From Bacteroidales bacterium (GTDB lineage: Bacteria; Bacteroidota; Bacteroidia; Bacteroidales; UBA932): a stretch of 64,000 bases of DNA. The position numbers were made by a program, and so were the translations under genes. Positions 41,264 through 51,283 of this stretch are shown in pieces. The notes under the pieces are model-generated. The model saw nothing but the letters and a program-made list of their open reading frames with translations, was not told the DNA's origin and made no database searches. Within the stretch, counting starts at the first letter, position 1; the number at the start of each line of letters is the position of its first letter. The DNA lies in assembly GCA_017559545.1 (NCBI GenBank), contig JAFYRK010000004.1, positions 1 through 64,000 on the forward strand, written 5' to 3'.

Positions 41264-43447
41264 ATGAAGCAACTATTCAATAAGGTGATTGCAGGTCTGC
41301 TGCTTGCTGTAGCAGTGCTTGGGGCCTGTACAAAGAACGAACTGTCAGATGGTGGCGGTTTCATGCTTTTCTATCCTGATGTTACAGACATCGGACTTTC
41401 ATACAACATGAATGTAAAGCCGACATACTATGGTCAGACTCCTACGGATTTCAATGTGTATGATATTACTCTTGACGGAAACAAGTGTGAAACTGAGGCG
41501 TTCATTGTTGAGGCGAGTACTGGAGAATTGCAGATAAGGACCACTGCATCCATGCAGGTGGGGCTTTATTCGATAAGCATATCATGTGTCTCTGGCGGCA
41601 AGCTCTATAAATTTCCTGATGCGGTCAAGGTTAACCTGATGCGTCCGGTGCCTGAAGGGATATCAATGGATCCTGCGGAACTGGAGCTTTTTGTTACCCA
41701 GGTGAATGATGTGAATTCTCTAGAGGAACTTCCTACATCAAAAGTGATTACCGAGGGTGAACACATCACCATCAAGAGCTACCATATAGCGAATGTCCGT
41801 AGAGATGGACAGGCGTTAGACGAGTGGGATAAGTTCTTTGCAATTGACAATGCTGAAGGTGTTGTGTCTATTATCAAGAATCCAGGATTTGTCCCAGGAA
41901 ATTATGTTCTTGATTTGAAGCTCCTGACCACTGCTGTGACAATGGAATCTGAGGAGGGATACTTTGCGGAGGCATTGAAGGTGGCAATTGTCTCACCTCC
42001 CGTCGAGCTCTCTTACGAACCCGCTGTCAAAAGAGTGGAAGAAGGTGTTGGCTTTACGAGCCAGCCTCCTCATTATGTCGCTTCCTTGAAAGATCTGAGA
42101 TTTTCACTTAAGTCAGTCTATCCGGAAGGAACCCCTCTTACAATTGAAGAGAGTACAGGAGTCATTACGCTTTCGGAAGAGAATTCACTTATGATCGGTG
42201 ATGAGGTTCTTGTTTCTGTCACATTGTCCAATGCTTATGGAACCAAGGATTTTGACCAGGTTATGAAAATTGTTATCGTGGAGTATATTGAACCGATATC
42301 CAAACTCTCTTATGAGGATGTAACCATGTGGTTTAATACAGAATGTGGTCTTGATCCGACGGAGGTTGATGGTGATGATGTTCGTTTTGCTTTTGTAGAC
42401 CTTCCTGAAGCATTGTCCGGATTGACGATAGACGAGCTCACAGGAGCGATATCTATGGCAAGAGGAAATAAAGTCCCTCTCGGAGAATATGTCGTAACTG
42501 TAAAGGTCTCTAATGACAAGGGATCCATGACAGATAATTTTGTGTTGAAGGTTGTCGAGAATCCTTACTTCTTCACTAAGGTATCATGGGGTAACAACCT
42601 AGGATTGACTCCTGCTTCTGACTATGCAAGCCAGCATAGGATAAAGGGAAGTGATGCAGTCGTTGTGTCGGTTGATAAGGAAAACAGTGATATAAAGGAT
42701 TGGGATAATGTCCGTTTCGTACTTGTTGATGGAAGCAAGGTCAAGACATCGGATGACAAGATCAAGTATGCGTCTATAGACGAAGAAACAGGTGATATCA
42801 CTCTTGACCCGTCGGTGCTGACATCAATTGATAATATGCGTGCTCATGTTTTGATTGTAGATATCATTTCCGGTAAAGGCACAGTGGGTGAGACAGTATG
42901 TCGCGTACCGGTCTTCTTTGATTTCAATGCTCCAAGAGCGAAGTCCGGTGTGCCGGAATATACTATTGAGTATACTCCATTTGTGATTCAGTGTAATCCA
43001 AAGACAGGTGGTACCTTCCCGGCTCCTTCCATAAAGGATGCTGACGGAGTGGAGCTGGCTGATAAGTCTCATATCAGAATGACCTACAGAAGATCTGCAA
43101 ACTATTGGAATATCGGTGGCCCTCAGACTCATGTCAATGGCGATCCAAATACGGCAGGAACATTCCTGAATCTTTTATGGAACAGTTATTATGGTACAAG
43201 CGGAAGTTTATATAACAACGTGATTCCGGTATATTCATATAACAAGACATTGGATAAGAATATCGCTTATATAAAGGATGACCTGACATTGTATGTTGCA
43301 CCGGAGAAGTGGAAACTGGAGGACGGATATGCAGACGGAGTTTTTGCGGCTGAGGTTATTCTAGGATACGAGGGTAAGGATCCGGGTAGCGGAGTAAGCC
43401 CATATAAGATGTATCCGTTCTTAATCTGGTTTGACACTGAATTCTAA
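41264..43447 (+). CDS. Surface glycan-binding lipoprotein
   Basis: 727 residues; lipobox LGAC (about Cys22). After the signal it is made of tandem beta-sandwich units of about 90 residues with a repeated cadherin/Ig-like phrase: LDEETGD, IEESTGVITLSEEN, IDELTGAISMARGN, and IDEETGDITLDPS. The last 150 residues are aromatic-rich (ANYWNIGGPQ, LLWNSYYGTSG) and may bind the sugar. Proteins of this build next to SusC/D act as surface glycan-binding proteins, and the heparin locus of B. thetaiotaomicron has a similar one. It precedes SusC, an order less usual than following SusD. Confidence 0.75.
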   Translation: MKQLFNKVIAGLLLAVAVLGACTKNELSDGGGFMLFYPDVTDIGLSYNMNVKPTYYGQTPTDFNVYDITLDGNKCETEAFIVEASTGELQIRTTASMQVGLYSISISCVSGGKLYKFPDAVKVNLMRPVPEGISMDPAELELFVTQVNDVNSLEELPTSKVITEGEHITIKSYHIANVRRDGQALDEWDKFFAIDNAEGVVSIIKNPGFVPGNYVLDLKLLTTAVTMESEEGYFAEALKVAIVSPPVELSYEPAVKRVEEGVGFTSQPPHYVASLKDLRFSLKSVYPEGTPLTIEESTGVITLSEENSLMIGDEVLVSVTLSNAYGTKDFDQVMKIVIVEYIEPISKLSYEDVTMWFNTECGLDPTEVDGDDVRFAFVDLPEALSGLTIDELTGAISMARGNKVPLGEYVVTVKVSNDKGSMTDNFVLKVVENPYFFTKVSWGNNLGLTPASDYASQHRIKGSDAVVVSVDKENSDIKDWDNVRFVLVDGSKVKTSDDKIKYASIDEETGDITLDPSVLTSIDNMRAHVLIVDIISGKGTVGETVCRVPVFFDFNAPRAKSGVPEYTIEYTPFVIQCNPKTGGTFPAPSIKDADGVELADKSHIRMTYRRSANYWNIGGPQTHVNGDPNTAGTFLNLLWNSYYGTSGSLYNNVIPVYSYNKTLDKNIAYIKDDLTLYVAPEKWKLEDGYADGVFAAEVILGYEGKDPGSGVSPYKMYPFLIWFDTEF

Positions 43448-43464
43448 ACTGAAAAATACGAGGT

Positions 43465-46400
43465 ATGAAAAAATATATATTGATATTTTTCGCAATGATG
43501 CTGACAATATCTCTGTCAGCTCAGAATAAGATAACAGTCAAGGGTACCGTCTATGATGAGACCGGTACTCCTATGATTGGCGCTGGTGTGACAGAGAAAG
43601 GTACGACAAATGGTGTTGTTACCGATCTGGATGGTCGTTATTCTATACAAGTAAAAGCTGACGGTGTTCTGTCATTCAGCTTTATAAGCTATACTGCTCA
43701 GAATGTGGAAGTCGCCGGCCGCGGCAATATAGATGTTACAATGGAACCAGACAAAAACCTTCTAAATGAGGTTGTCGTCATCGGTTATGGTACCATGAAG
43801 AAGAGCGATCTTACAGGTTCTGTCGCTTCCGTAAGCTCGAAAGCTCTTGAGAAGTTCAGGACCGGATCTGTGCTTGAGGCCCTTGGAGGTCAGGTAGCCG
43901 GAGTCAGCGTCACAGCGGCAGATGGTACACCTGGAGCCGGATATGACATAAAGATCCGCGGTGTGGGAACTGCCAATGGAGATGCCTCTCCTCTTTATAT
44001 TGTGGACGGATTCGAGGTGGACGACATCAATTTCATTGCGAGTCAGGATATTCATTCGATTGAGTATCTCAAGGATGCCTCTGCTTCCGCAATCTATGGA
44101 GCGCGCGCTGCAAACGGCGTTGTGCTTGTGACTACAAAATCAGGTCGTGAAGGACAGCCTCAGGTGACTTATAACGGTTCAGCAAGCTATAGGGTGCTGG
44201 CTAAGAGATTGGAGACACTTACTCCGTACGAATTTGTGTCCCTTCAGCTTGAGACATACCCTGAATACGCCTCTACATATTTTAACTCCGGTACTGACGA
44301 AAATGGAATACCATATAAATATCAGTCATTGGAAGACTATAAGAATCTTTCTGCTGATGAGTATGTAGACTGGCAGGCTGAGGCATTCCGCCCTACATGG
44401 TCGCAGAGTCATGATGTAAGCATCAGAGGTGGCAACAAGACATCTCAGTATACAGTGTCCTTCTCTCACTTTGACGAGAACGGTATATTTGCCAATAGTG
44501 GTTATAGAAAAGACAATGCCCGTATCAAGTTGTATCAGAAGATTACTAATTGGCTTACTTTCACAGGATCTTTGAACTATACCAATTATAATCGTTCAGG
44601 AATAGGTACCGGTGGAAGCCAGCTTGCAAATCTGCTCCGTTATCGTCCTGTGGGAGGTCTGAAGGTCACTGCAAACGAACTTCGAAATCTTCCTTATGAC
44701 CCTACTGCAGAGGAGGACAATAGCTTTGATTCCAATATGATCAATCCTATTATACAGGCTGAGAATACTGATTATATCCGTAAGGGAGAGCAGTGGATTG
44801 GTAACGTTCAGCTTACAGCTCAGATTATAAAAGGTCTTACTTTCAAGACTTCAGGAACATATAATGCCAACTATGGCCGCCGTGATGCCTTTTATCACGA
44901 CCGCCTCACCAGTCAGGCCTATCGTGCCGGAGGACCTTGGGGCGAGAGTACCATGACAAAGGATGTGAGATGGCAGAACACTAATACCTTGAACTACAAG
45001 AAGATCTTTAATAAGAAGCACAACCTCGATGCAGTGATTGGTCATGAGGTCTCTTTCAAGGGTTCGGAATTATTGTTCGGTCAGGCAAAGGATTTTCCGT
45101 TTGATAATCTCGGAAATGACAACCTTGGTTTAGGAGGTACTCCTGCATCAGTGAATACTTCAAGGACCGAGAGTCTGCGTCTGTCGTTTTTTGCACGTGC
45201 ATTCTATGGCTACGCCGATAAGTATATGTTGACTGCGACAGCTAGAGCTGATGCGTCGACTGTTTTTTCTCCAAAGCATAAATGGGGATTCTTCCCATCT
45301 TTCTCAGCAGCATGGAACATGAAGAAGGAACCTTGGATGCAGTATGTCAATCAGATCTCCATGCTCAAGATCCGCGCTGGATGGGGAATTGTCGGCAATG
45401 ACAGGATCTCTAACTATCTCTCGATGGATCTGTATTCTCTGAACAAGTATGCTGACGGTAATCGTCAGGAGATAGTTCTGACCCCTAAGCAGATTGCAAA
45501 CTATGATCTGAAATGGGAGGGATCTACTACTACCAACGTAGGTCTTGACCTAGGATTCTTTGACTCCCGCCTTAACATTACCGCTGATGCCTTTATCAAG
45601 GATACAAAAGACCTGCTTATAGCACAGAATCTTGCTTACGTGACAGGTTTTGGCTCTCAGTGGCAGAATATCGGCAAGATCCGGAACTCGGGTGTTGAGT
45701 TTTCGGTCAACTCGGTGAATTTCAACAAAAGAAATTTCTACTGGACAACCGATTTCAACGTATCTTTTGTAAAGAATAAGCTCGTATCTCTTCGTGACGG
45801 CACACAATACATGCAGTCGCGAAGCGGTTTTAACACCAATTTCACAGAATATGACTATATCTCTTATGTAGGTTCTTCGTTGGGAGATATGTATGGATAT
45901 GTGTATGATGGTGTGTACCAATCTTCGGATTTTGTCGTAAATCCGGATGGCGAATGGATTCTTAAACCTGGAGTTGCTGACATGAGTCCAAGAGGAATCA
46001 CCCCTGAACCGGGAGTGATCAAGTATAAGGATATGACAGGCGATAACAAGATCACAACCGAAGATAGGACATCCATAGGAAACGGTTATCCTCTTCTATA
46101 TGGAGGACTTACAAATAATTTCCTGTTCTACGGCTTCGATCTCAGTGTTATGTTCCAGTACAGCATCGGCAACGACGTCTATAATGCCACTAGAATGTAC
46201 ACTACAATGTCTGACATCAGACGAGGCAATACATTGGCGGAAGTTGCTGACAGATGGAGGGAAGATAATGCGTCTACCAAGATCCATTCTGCTGAAGGAT
46301 ATATCAAGTATGATATAACATCCCGTTTTATCGAAGATGCTTCATACCTCAGACTCAAGAACGTTACTCTGGGTTATACACTGCCGGAAAACTTCACAAG

Positions 46401-46581
46401 AAAGTTCTACGTAAGCAAACTCCGTGTGTACGCTTCAGCGCAGAATCTCTTCTGCCTTACAAATTACAGTGGATACGACCCAGAGGTAAATACTTTGTCA
46501 AGCCCGCTTATGCCAGGTTTTGACTGGGGAGCTTATCCTAAGAGCAATGTATATACTTTCGGTGTTGAACTTCAATTCTAA
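43465..46581 (+). CDS. SusC-like TonB-dependent transporter
   Basis: 1038 residues with a signal peptide (MKKYILIFFAMMLTISLSAQ). A carboxypeptidase-like regulatory domain (about 22-100; VKGTVYDETGTPMIGAGV, GVVTDLDGRYSIQV), then the SusC signature NEVVVIGYGTMKKSDLTGSV, the plug (LEALGGQVAGVSV, GSVLEA, YLKDASASAIYGARAANGVV) and a 22-strand barrel ending in VELQF. It moves oligosaccharides through the outer membrane with TonB energy, with SusD as the lid. It pairs with the SusD gene 11 bp downstream. Confidence 0.95.
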   Translation: MKKYILIFFAMMLTISLSAQNKITVKGTVYDETGTPMIGAGVTEKGTTNGVVTDLDGRYSIQVKADGVLSFSFISYTAQNVEVAGRGNIDVTMEPDKNLLNEVVVIGYGTMKKSDLTGSVASVSSKALEKFRTGSVLEALGGQVAGVSVTAADGTPGAGYDIKIRGVGTANGDASPLYIVDGFEVDDINFIASQDIHSIEYLKDASASAIYGARAANGVVLVTTKSGREGQPQVTYNGSASYRVLAKRLETLTPYEFVSLQLETYPEYASTYFNSGTDENGIPYKYQSLEDYKNLSADEYVDWQAEAFRPTWSQSHDVSIRGGNKTSQYTVSFSHFDENGIFANSGYRKDNARIKLYQKITNWLTFTGSLNYTNYNRSGIGTGGSQLANLLRYRPVGGLKVTANELRNLPYDPTAEEDNSFDSNMINPIIQAENTDYIRKGEQWIGNVQLTAQIIKGLTFKTSGTYNANYGRRDAFYHDRLTSQAYRAGGPWGESTMTKDVRWQNTNTLNYKKIFNKKHNLDAVIGHEVSFKGSELLFGQAKDFPFDNLGNDNLGLGGTPASVNTSRTESLRLSFFARAFYGYADKYMLTATARADASTVFSPKHKWGFFPSFSAAWNMKKEPWMQYVNQISMLKIRAGWGIVGNDRISNYLSMDLYSLNKYADGNRQEIVLTPKQIANYDLKWEGSTTTNVGLDLGFFDSRLNITADAFIKDTKDLLIAQNLAYVTGFGSQWQNIGKIRNSGVEFSVNSVNFNKRNFYWTTDFNVSFVKNKLVSLRDGTQYMQSRSGFNTNFTEYDYISYVGSSLGDMYGYVYDGVYQSSDFVVNPDGEWILKPGVADMSPRGITPEPGVIKYKDMTGDNKITTEDRTSIGNGYPLLYGGLTNNFLFYGFDLSVMFQYSIGNDVYNATRMYTTMSDIRRGNTLAEVADRWREDNASTKIHSAEGYIKYDITSRFIEDASYLRLKNVTLGYTLPENFTRKFYVSKLRVYASAQNLFCLTNYSGYDPEVNTLSSPLMPGFDWGAYPKSNVYTFGVELQF

Positions 46582-46592
46582 GCGGATAGGAT

Positions 46593-48209
46593 ATGAAAAA
46601 GATTATATATTCATTTTTAGCTATAGCAGCCTTTGCTTCTTGTTCTTTGGATGAGCACTCTTTCACTGAAATGGAAGTTAAGGACTATATGAAAAATGCG
46701 GAAGAGGCGGAAACTGTGCTTCTTGGAGTGTATGAAAACCTTTCAGATGAACACATGTACGGTTACCATCTTTCGCTTTATTTTACATTGGGAACAGATC
46801 AGGCAGTGGTGAGTGGAGGTTCTACCGATAGCTGGAGAAATGTCCCATGTAACTTCTATTCAACTTCAGCGGCGCAGGTTCAGCAGACATGGGCGGCTCT
46901 ATATAATGCCGTTTATGATGCCAATTCATTTATTGAGAAACTTTCTGTAGCTGCTCAGGATTTTACTCCATTTGAACAGCAGAAAGCTGCTGTCATGATG
47001 GCTGAGGCGCGTGCTCTTAGGGCAATGTTCTATTTCGATCTTGTCCGTTGGTATGGTAACATTGTCCTCATGACTTCAACAGAGCAGTCAAAGCAGCATC
47101 CGTCAACATTTGTCCAGTCTTCTGCGGCAGAGGTATATGAGTTTATTGAACAGGAACTTCAATATGCCGTAAAGATCCTGCCTTATGCATCGGAGGATTC
47201 TTACCGTGCATCAAATGCCTATCGTTTCTCCAAGGCAGCGGCAATAGGCCTTCTTGCAAAGGTATATTGCACATGGGCGGGATATCCAGTGTGCGACGAA
47301 AGCAAGTGGCAGAAGGCTGTGGCTACAGCCAAGCCTCTGGTGGAGTCCGGAAAACATGGACTTTTGGACGACTTTGAGCAGTTATGGTATAATACGGCTA
47401 ATGGTATTTGGGACTCAAAGGAGAGCTTGATAGAGGTGCCGTTCTATGCAAATGTCATTTCCAGCGGAGATCCAGTCGGCAGAATCGGCAAGTGGAACGG
47501 AGTGCCAGCCCCTCAGAGAAAGACAGATTTTATCAGAATCAGTAGTTATTGGTATGTCATCCCAACATTTATAAGTCAGTGGAAGAATTATACTGTTGAC
47601 AAGAGGTGGAAACTTTCTTTTGCAGACTATCAGTATGATGATGACTTGAATATAAAGCTTATAGGAAAGGGCTTTGAGGCTGCAATCAACGGAACCGATA
47701 GCGAAAGAAAGCCTTTTAACGGCAAGCTTTATCCGGCAAAATGGGATCTGATCAAGTATGCCGATACATACCTTTCAGATGCTAACTATACCAACACCAA
47801 CTGGTATGTCCTTCGCTATTCTGATGTGCTTCTCCTTTATGCAGAGGCTTTGAACGAACTGAATAAGGCACCTACGGATGACGCATATGAGGCCATAAAT
47901 ATTGTTCGCAGAAGAGTGGGTCTATCAAATCTTTCAGGTCTTTCTTACGATCAGTTCAGACAGGCAGTACGCGATGAACGCTCTCACGAACTTTGTTTCG
48001 AGGGACACCGTAAGCAGGATCTTGTCAGATGGGGTATCTATTATGAGTCTATAATGCAGACCCGCAATGATTTGAACCAATGGCACGCGCAGGCAAATAA
48101 CTATTATCTTGTAGGACAATACACAGTAAAGGGTAAGCACGAACTGCTGCCTATTCCACAGCGCGATCTTGATTTGATGAAATCGTGCACTCAGAATCCA
48201 AACTGGTAA
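46593..48209 (+). CDS. SusD-like outer-membrane lipoprotein
   Basis: 538 residues; lipobox FASC (Cys17). SusD/RagB helices are clear: AVMMAEARALRAMFYFDLVR, AIGLLAKVYCTWAGYPV, VLLLYAEALNELNKAP and the C-terminal AVRDERSHELCFEGHRKQDL with LLPIPQRDLDL. It caps the SusC channel and holds the glycan at the surface. Immediately follows SusC. Confidence 0.95.
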   Translation: MKKIIYSFLAIAAFASCSLDEHSFTEMEVKDYMKNAEEAETVLLGVYENLSDEHMYGYHLSLYFTLGTDQAVVSGGSTDSWRNVPCNFYSTSAAQVQQTWAALYNAVYDANSFIEKLSVAAQDFTPFEQQKAAVMMAEARALRAMFYFDLVRWYGNIVLMTSTEQSKQHPSTFVQSSAAEVYEFIEQELQYAVKILPYASEDSYRASNAYRFSKAAAIGLLAKVYCTWAGYPVCDESKWQKAVATAKPLVESGKHGLLDDFEQLWYNTANGIWDSKESLIEVPFYANVISSGDPVGRIGKWNGVPAPQRKTDFIRISSYWYVIPTFISQWKNYTVDKRWKLSFADYQYDDDLNIKLIGKGFEAAINGTDSERKPFNGKLYPAKWDLIKYADTYLSDANYTNTNWYVLRYSDVLLLYAEALNELNKAPTDDAYEAINIVRRRVGLSNLSGLSYDQFRQAVRDERSHELCFEGHRKQDLVRWGIYYESIMQTRNDLNQWHAQANNYYLVGQYTVKGKHELLPIPQRDLDLMKSCTQNPNW

Positions 48210-48212
48210 AAC

Positions 48213-51098
48213 ATGAAAAGAAAACTTATATATGTTCTGATGTCTTCCATCATGATGCTAGTGTCATCCGGAGTGGGCGCTCAGGTTTTGTCTTTTGAGG
48301 AGACAGCTGATCTTTTTGCCTGGAAATCTGAAAAAGCCAAGGTGGGATTGTCAGGTATGCGCTATAAGTTTGGATCATCGTCGCTGAAAATAACCTGGGA
48401 GCCAGGTTCTGTTGTGATTTTGGAGAATGCTTTCGGAATGTTTGATGCATCTAGAAGCAGACATGGTGGTATTCAGGTCTGGATGTATGATGAAGGAAGT
48501 GAACCTGCTGACCTGCACTTGGTATTCTTGACTTCTGATGACCGTGAGGTCTGTCGCATGCCTTTCCATTTGGGCTTCAAAGGATGGAGAGCTCTTTGGG
48601 CAAAGTTCCATCAGGATATGGGAAAGTCCAGCAAGGATATCATCTCCAAGATGAAGCTTGAGTTTCCACAGACTTCTGGCGTTCTTTATATGGATATGCT
48701 TCAGTTTCCGGAAGTGGTTCCATGGAAATACATGGAGGATGCCCAATACAGTACGTCGCGAACCAGTTTTTCAATGATTCCGGATATCATGAGGTATAGG
48801 GAGGCTAAGCCTTCTGATGATATGATAGATGCCACAGATCAACAGATTCAAGCAATTTCGGATAAACTGATGAAATGGTGTCTTGGAGCAGGTGACTTTC
48901 CTAAGGATAAATATGTAAAGATCAGGACTTCTGCTGAAAAGATATTTATCGCCAAAGGTTTGGTGGAGGCAGAGAAGATACCTCTAAGATACAATCAAGA
49001 CGGAACACCAGTGGGAGAGCCACTCTTTACACTTGACGGACCCTCAGTTGTGGATGGTAAAAAACTCAAGATGTTCCGTTCCGTGAATGAGATGGTTCTC
49101 ATCCCGTTGGCTTTGGACTTTCTCAAGAACGGAAATGAATCCAGTTTAGAAAAGGCGGCTTTTATCTATGACTGGTTCAGTGACCAGGGATGGGCTGACG
49201 GAAGCTCCATGGGTACAATAGTGCTGGAAAAACTCAGGAGTGCCGGCTATATTTACTCTTTCTTCATGCTTCAGGACAGATTGAGTCCACAGATGAGGGC
49301 GCGTGAAAGTGCTGCGATGAACTGGTTTACCATGTTCGGCAATTGTTATGACCTTGATCCATGCGATGGAGCCAATTCAGACGACCTTCGCGCATTGTCT
49401 GTGGGAAAGCTTATATACGCGCTATCTATTGCCGATTCAACAGAGCAACGATTGGCTTTGACCGCATTCAAGAGATATATGGATAAAGCTATGCGCAAGG
49501 CGCCTGGTGCTTTGGACCTGATTAAGGATGATTATTCCGGTTATCACCACCGTACTGCCTACAACAGCGGTTATTATCCTCAGGCTATTTATGCCGGAGC
49601 ACTGATAGCATTGATGTTGGACAAGACACCTTATGCCCTTTCTGACGAGTCGATCCAGAATATTAAGAGTGCGCTGAAGAGGTTCCATTTCCTTTCGGCA
49701 GGCCTGGATATTCCGGCTGGCACGGTGGGACGTTTCCCTAAGGGTCAGACGATACTTCACGAAGTGCTCCCTGCTTATGCCTACATGATCATTCTCGAAG
49801 ATGGATCGGACAAGGAGCTGTTAGCGATTTTTAATGACGTATATAATAAGGCAGCGAAGGATCCGGCATGGATGAGCTATGTTACAGGTGTCAACTCGGA
49901 TATGTCGTATATGACTACGGTTGGCGAGATGGAGGCAGTAGCCAAGGCGACTTCATATAAATGTGAACCGCAGGAAATGCTTCAGGGTGCAGTGTTTATG
50001 CCATATTCCGGACTGCTCGTCTCCAAAGATGAAGATGTGCATTTTAATGTGAAGGGATACAGCAGATATATCTGGGATTATGAGGCAGGCACTAATGGAT
50101 TGAATAGATATGGACGATGGATATCTAATGGCCATCTTGAATTTTTTGATTTCCGAAACGGCAACAGATCATTCCATCCGTCTGAGGAAACATATGACTG
50201 GAATCACATAACAGGAACTACATCAAAGGCTCTTTCTCTTAAGAAGCTGGCATATAATGATAAGACTACCGATCATAGAAACTATTCTGACCAGTCTTTC
50301 CTTGCCGGAGTTCATGCAGCGGAAAATGCCGCCATGTTCTCTGTAAGGCTGCATGATGTGTATCTGGATTCCACATTTCGTGCTGATAAGTCTTATTTCT
50401 TCTTCAAGAATATGGCGCTGTGTCTTGGCAGTGGTGTCAGCTGTTCAGACCGGAAATCTCCTGTTGTTACAACACTGTTCCAGGAATTCAAGGGTGCAGG
50501 TAAGCAGAAAGCCGAGGGTGTATATGAGGATGCCTCTTTTGCTTATGTTGTAAAGGAAGGAAATGTGCAGCTGACCAAGGAAGGAAAAAGAACCATCGCC
50601 TATGTGGATCATGGACTGGCACCTAAGGACGCCGGATATGAATATTATATGATCAAGGATAAGGCTGCAGCTGCTTCTGTGGTGGCCGAGTCTCCTGTAA
50701 AGGTACTGCGTAAAGATGCTTCGGCTCATATTGTAGAGAAGGACGGTATCGTTTGCGCAGCCTTGTTTGATGCCAATATGGACTTTGAAGGCATGATTGT
50801 GCAGAGTGTAAACATACCTTTGGCCTACATACTGGAAGATAAGGGGGAAGGTCAGTATGTCTTGAGTCTTTGTGAACCTGACATGCGCAGAGCATCGAAG
50901 CTTAACATGAATGACCTCACTATCGAGGAAGTTTCTGAGGAAGCAAAACCGTTTGAGACAAGTCTGGTACTTTGTGGAAATTTCGAGATAATTTCGTCTG
51001 ACGGAGATGTTCAGGCCGTACAGGAGAATGGAAAGACAATACTTACATTGACTACGGTCAATGCAAGGAACTATACAGTCGGATTAAGGAAACAATAA
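48213..51098 (+). CDS. PL8-type polysaccharide lyase (chondroitinase ABC-like)
   Basis: 961 residues with a signal peptide (MKRKLIYVLMSSIMMLVSSG). The N-terminal 180 residues match the lyase N-terminal jelly-roll of chondroitinase ABC (SFEETADLFAWKSEKAKVGL, RYKFGSSSLKITWEPGS). The catalytic toroid contains YHHRTAYNSGYYP with His445/His446 and Tyr454/Tyr455, and VGRFPKG with Arg507. Spacing (8-9 and 61 residues) is close to His501, Tyr508 and Arg560 of chondroitinase ABC I, and a later WNHITGTT fits the conserved Gly-Thr-Thr motif of PL8. Expected substrates of the family are chondroitin, dermatan or hyaluronan. In a heparin-type locus this is unusual, so specificity is open. It follows SusD by 3 bp. 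Confidence 0.7.
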   Translation: MKRKLIYVLMSSIMMLVSSGVGAQVLSFEETADLFAWKSEKAKVGLSGMRYKFGSSSLKITWEPGSVVILENAFGMFDASRSRHGGIQVWMYDEGSEPADLHLVFLTSDDREVCRMPFHLGFKGWRALWAKFHQDMGKSSKDIISKMKLEFPQTSGVLYMDMLQFPEVVPWKYMEDAQYSTSRTSFSMIPDIMRYREAKPSDDMIDATDQQIQAISDKLMKWCLGAGDFPKDKYVKIRTSAEKIFIAKGLVEAEKIPLRYNQDGTPVGEPLFTLDGPSVVDGKKLKMFRSVNEMVLIPLALDFLKNGNESSLEKAAFIYDWFSDQGWADGSSMGTIVLEKLRSAGYIYSFFMLQDRLSPQMRARESAAMNWFTMFGNCYDLDPCDGANSDDLRALSVGKLIYALSIADSTEQRLALTAFKRYMDKAMRKAPGALDLIKDDYSGYHHRTAYNSGYYPQAIYAGALIALMLDKTPYALSDESIQNIKSALKRFHFLSAGLDIPAGTVGRFPKGQTILHEVLPAYAYMIILEDGSDKELLAIFNDVYNKAAKDPAWMSYVTGVNSDMSYMTTVGEMEAVAKATSYKCEPQEMLQGAVFMPYSGLLVSKDEDVHFNVKGYSRYIWDYEAGTNGLNRYGRWISNGHLEFFDFRNGNRSFHPSEETYDWNHITGTTSKALSLKKLAYNDKTTDHRNYSDQSFLAGVHAAENAAMFSVRLHDVYLDSTFRADKSYFFFKNMALCLGSGVSCSDRKSPVVTTLFQEFKGAGKQKAEGVYEDASFAYVVKEGNVQLTKEGKRTIAYVDHGLAPKDAGYEYYMIKDKAAAASVVAESPVKVLRKDASAHIVEKDGIVCAALFDANMDFEGMIVQSVNIPLAYILEDKGEGQYVLSLCEPDMRRASKLNMNDLTIEEVSEEAKPFETSLVLCGNFEIISSDGDVQAVQENGKTILTLTTVNARNYTVGLRKQ

Positions 51099-51114
51099 CT
51101 TAAATAACACTATT

Positions 51115-51264
51115 ATGAAAAAGAAACTAATTGATTTCCAGGGCGTCTATCAAAGCCCTGAAGTAACAGAAGTTAAGATAGCTTCTGAAGGTATTATGTG
51201 TGCAAGCGGCAACACCATAGAGGACTTCGGCCTCGTTGAAGATCAAGATGGTTGGGCAATCTAA
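51115..51264 (+). CDS. 49-residue peptide of unknown function
   Basis: A complete small gene from ATG 51115 to TAA 51264, 16 bp after the PL8 stop and 19 bp before the next ATG (51284), with Met-Lys-Lys-Lys start and an upstream TAAATAACACTATT leader like its neighbours. The peptide has EVTEVKIASEGIMCASGNT in the middle and ends EDQDGWAI. Short Bacteroidota peptides of this build (a Glu-Val/Ile-rich strand, then Cys-Ala-Ser/Gly and an acidic tail with a final aromatic) occur in operons for surface proteins and have no known function to me. There is no signal peptide. It interrupts a tight operon, so it is probably translated. Confidence 0.65.
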   Translation: MKKKLIDFQGVYQSPEVTEVKIASEGIMCASGNTIEDFGLVEDQDGWAI

Positions 51265-51283
51265 AACTATGGGAGAAAAAATT

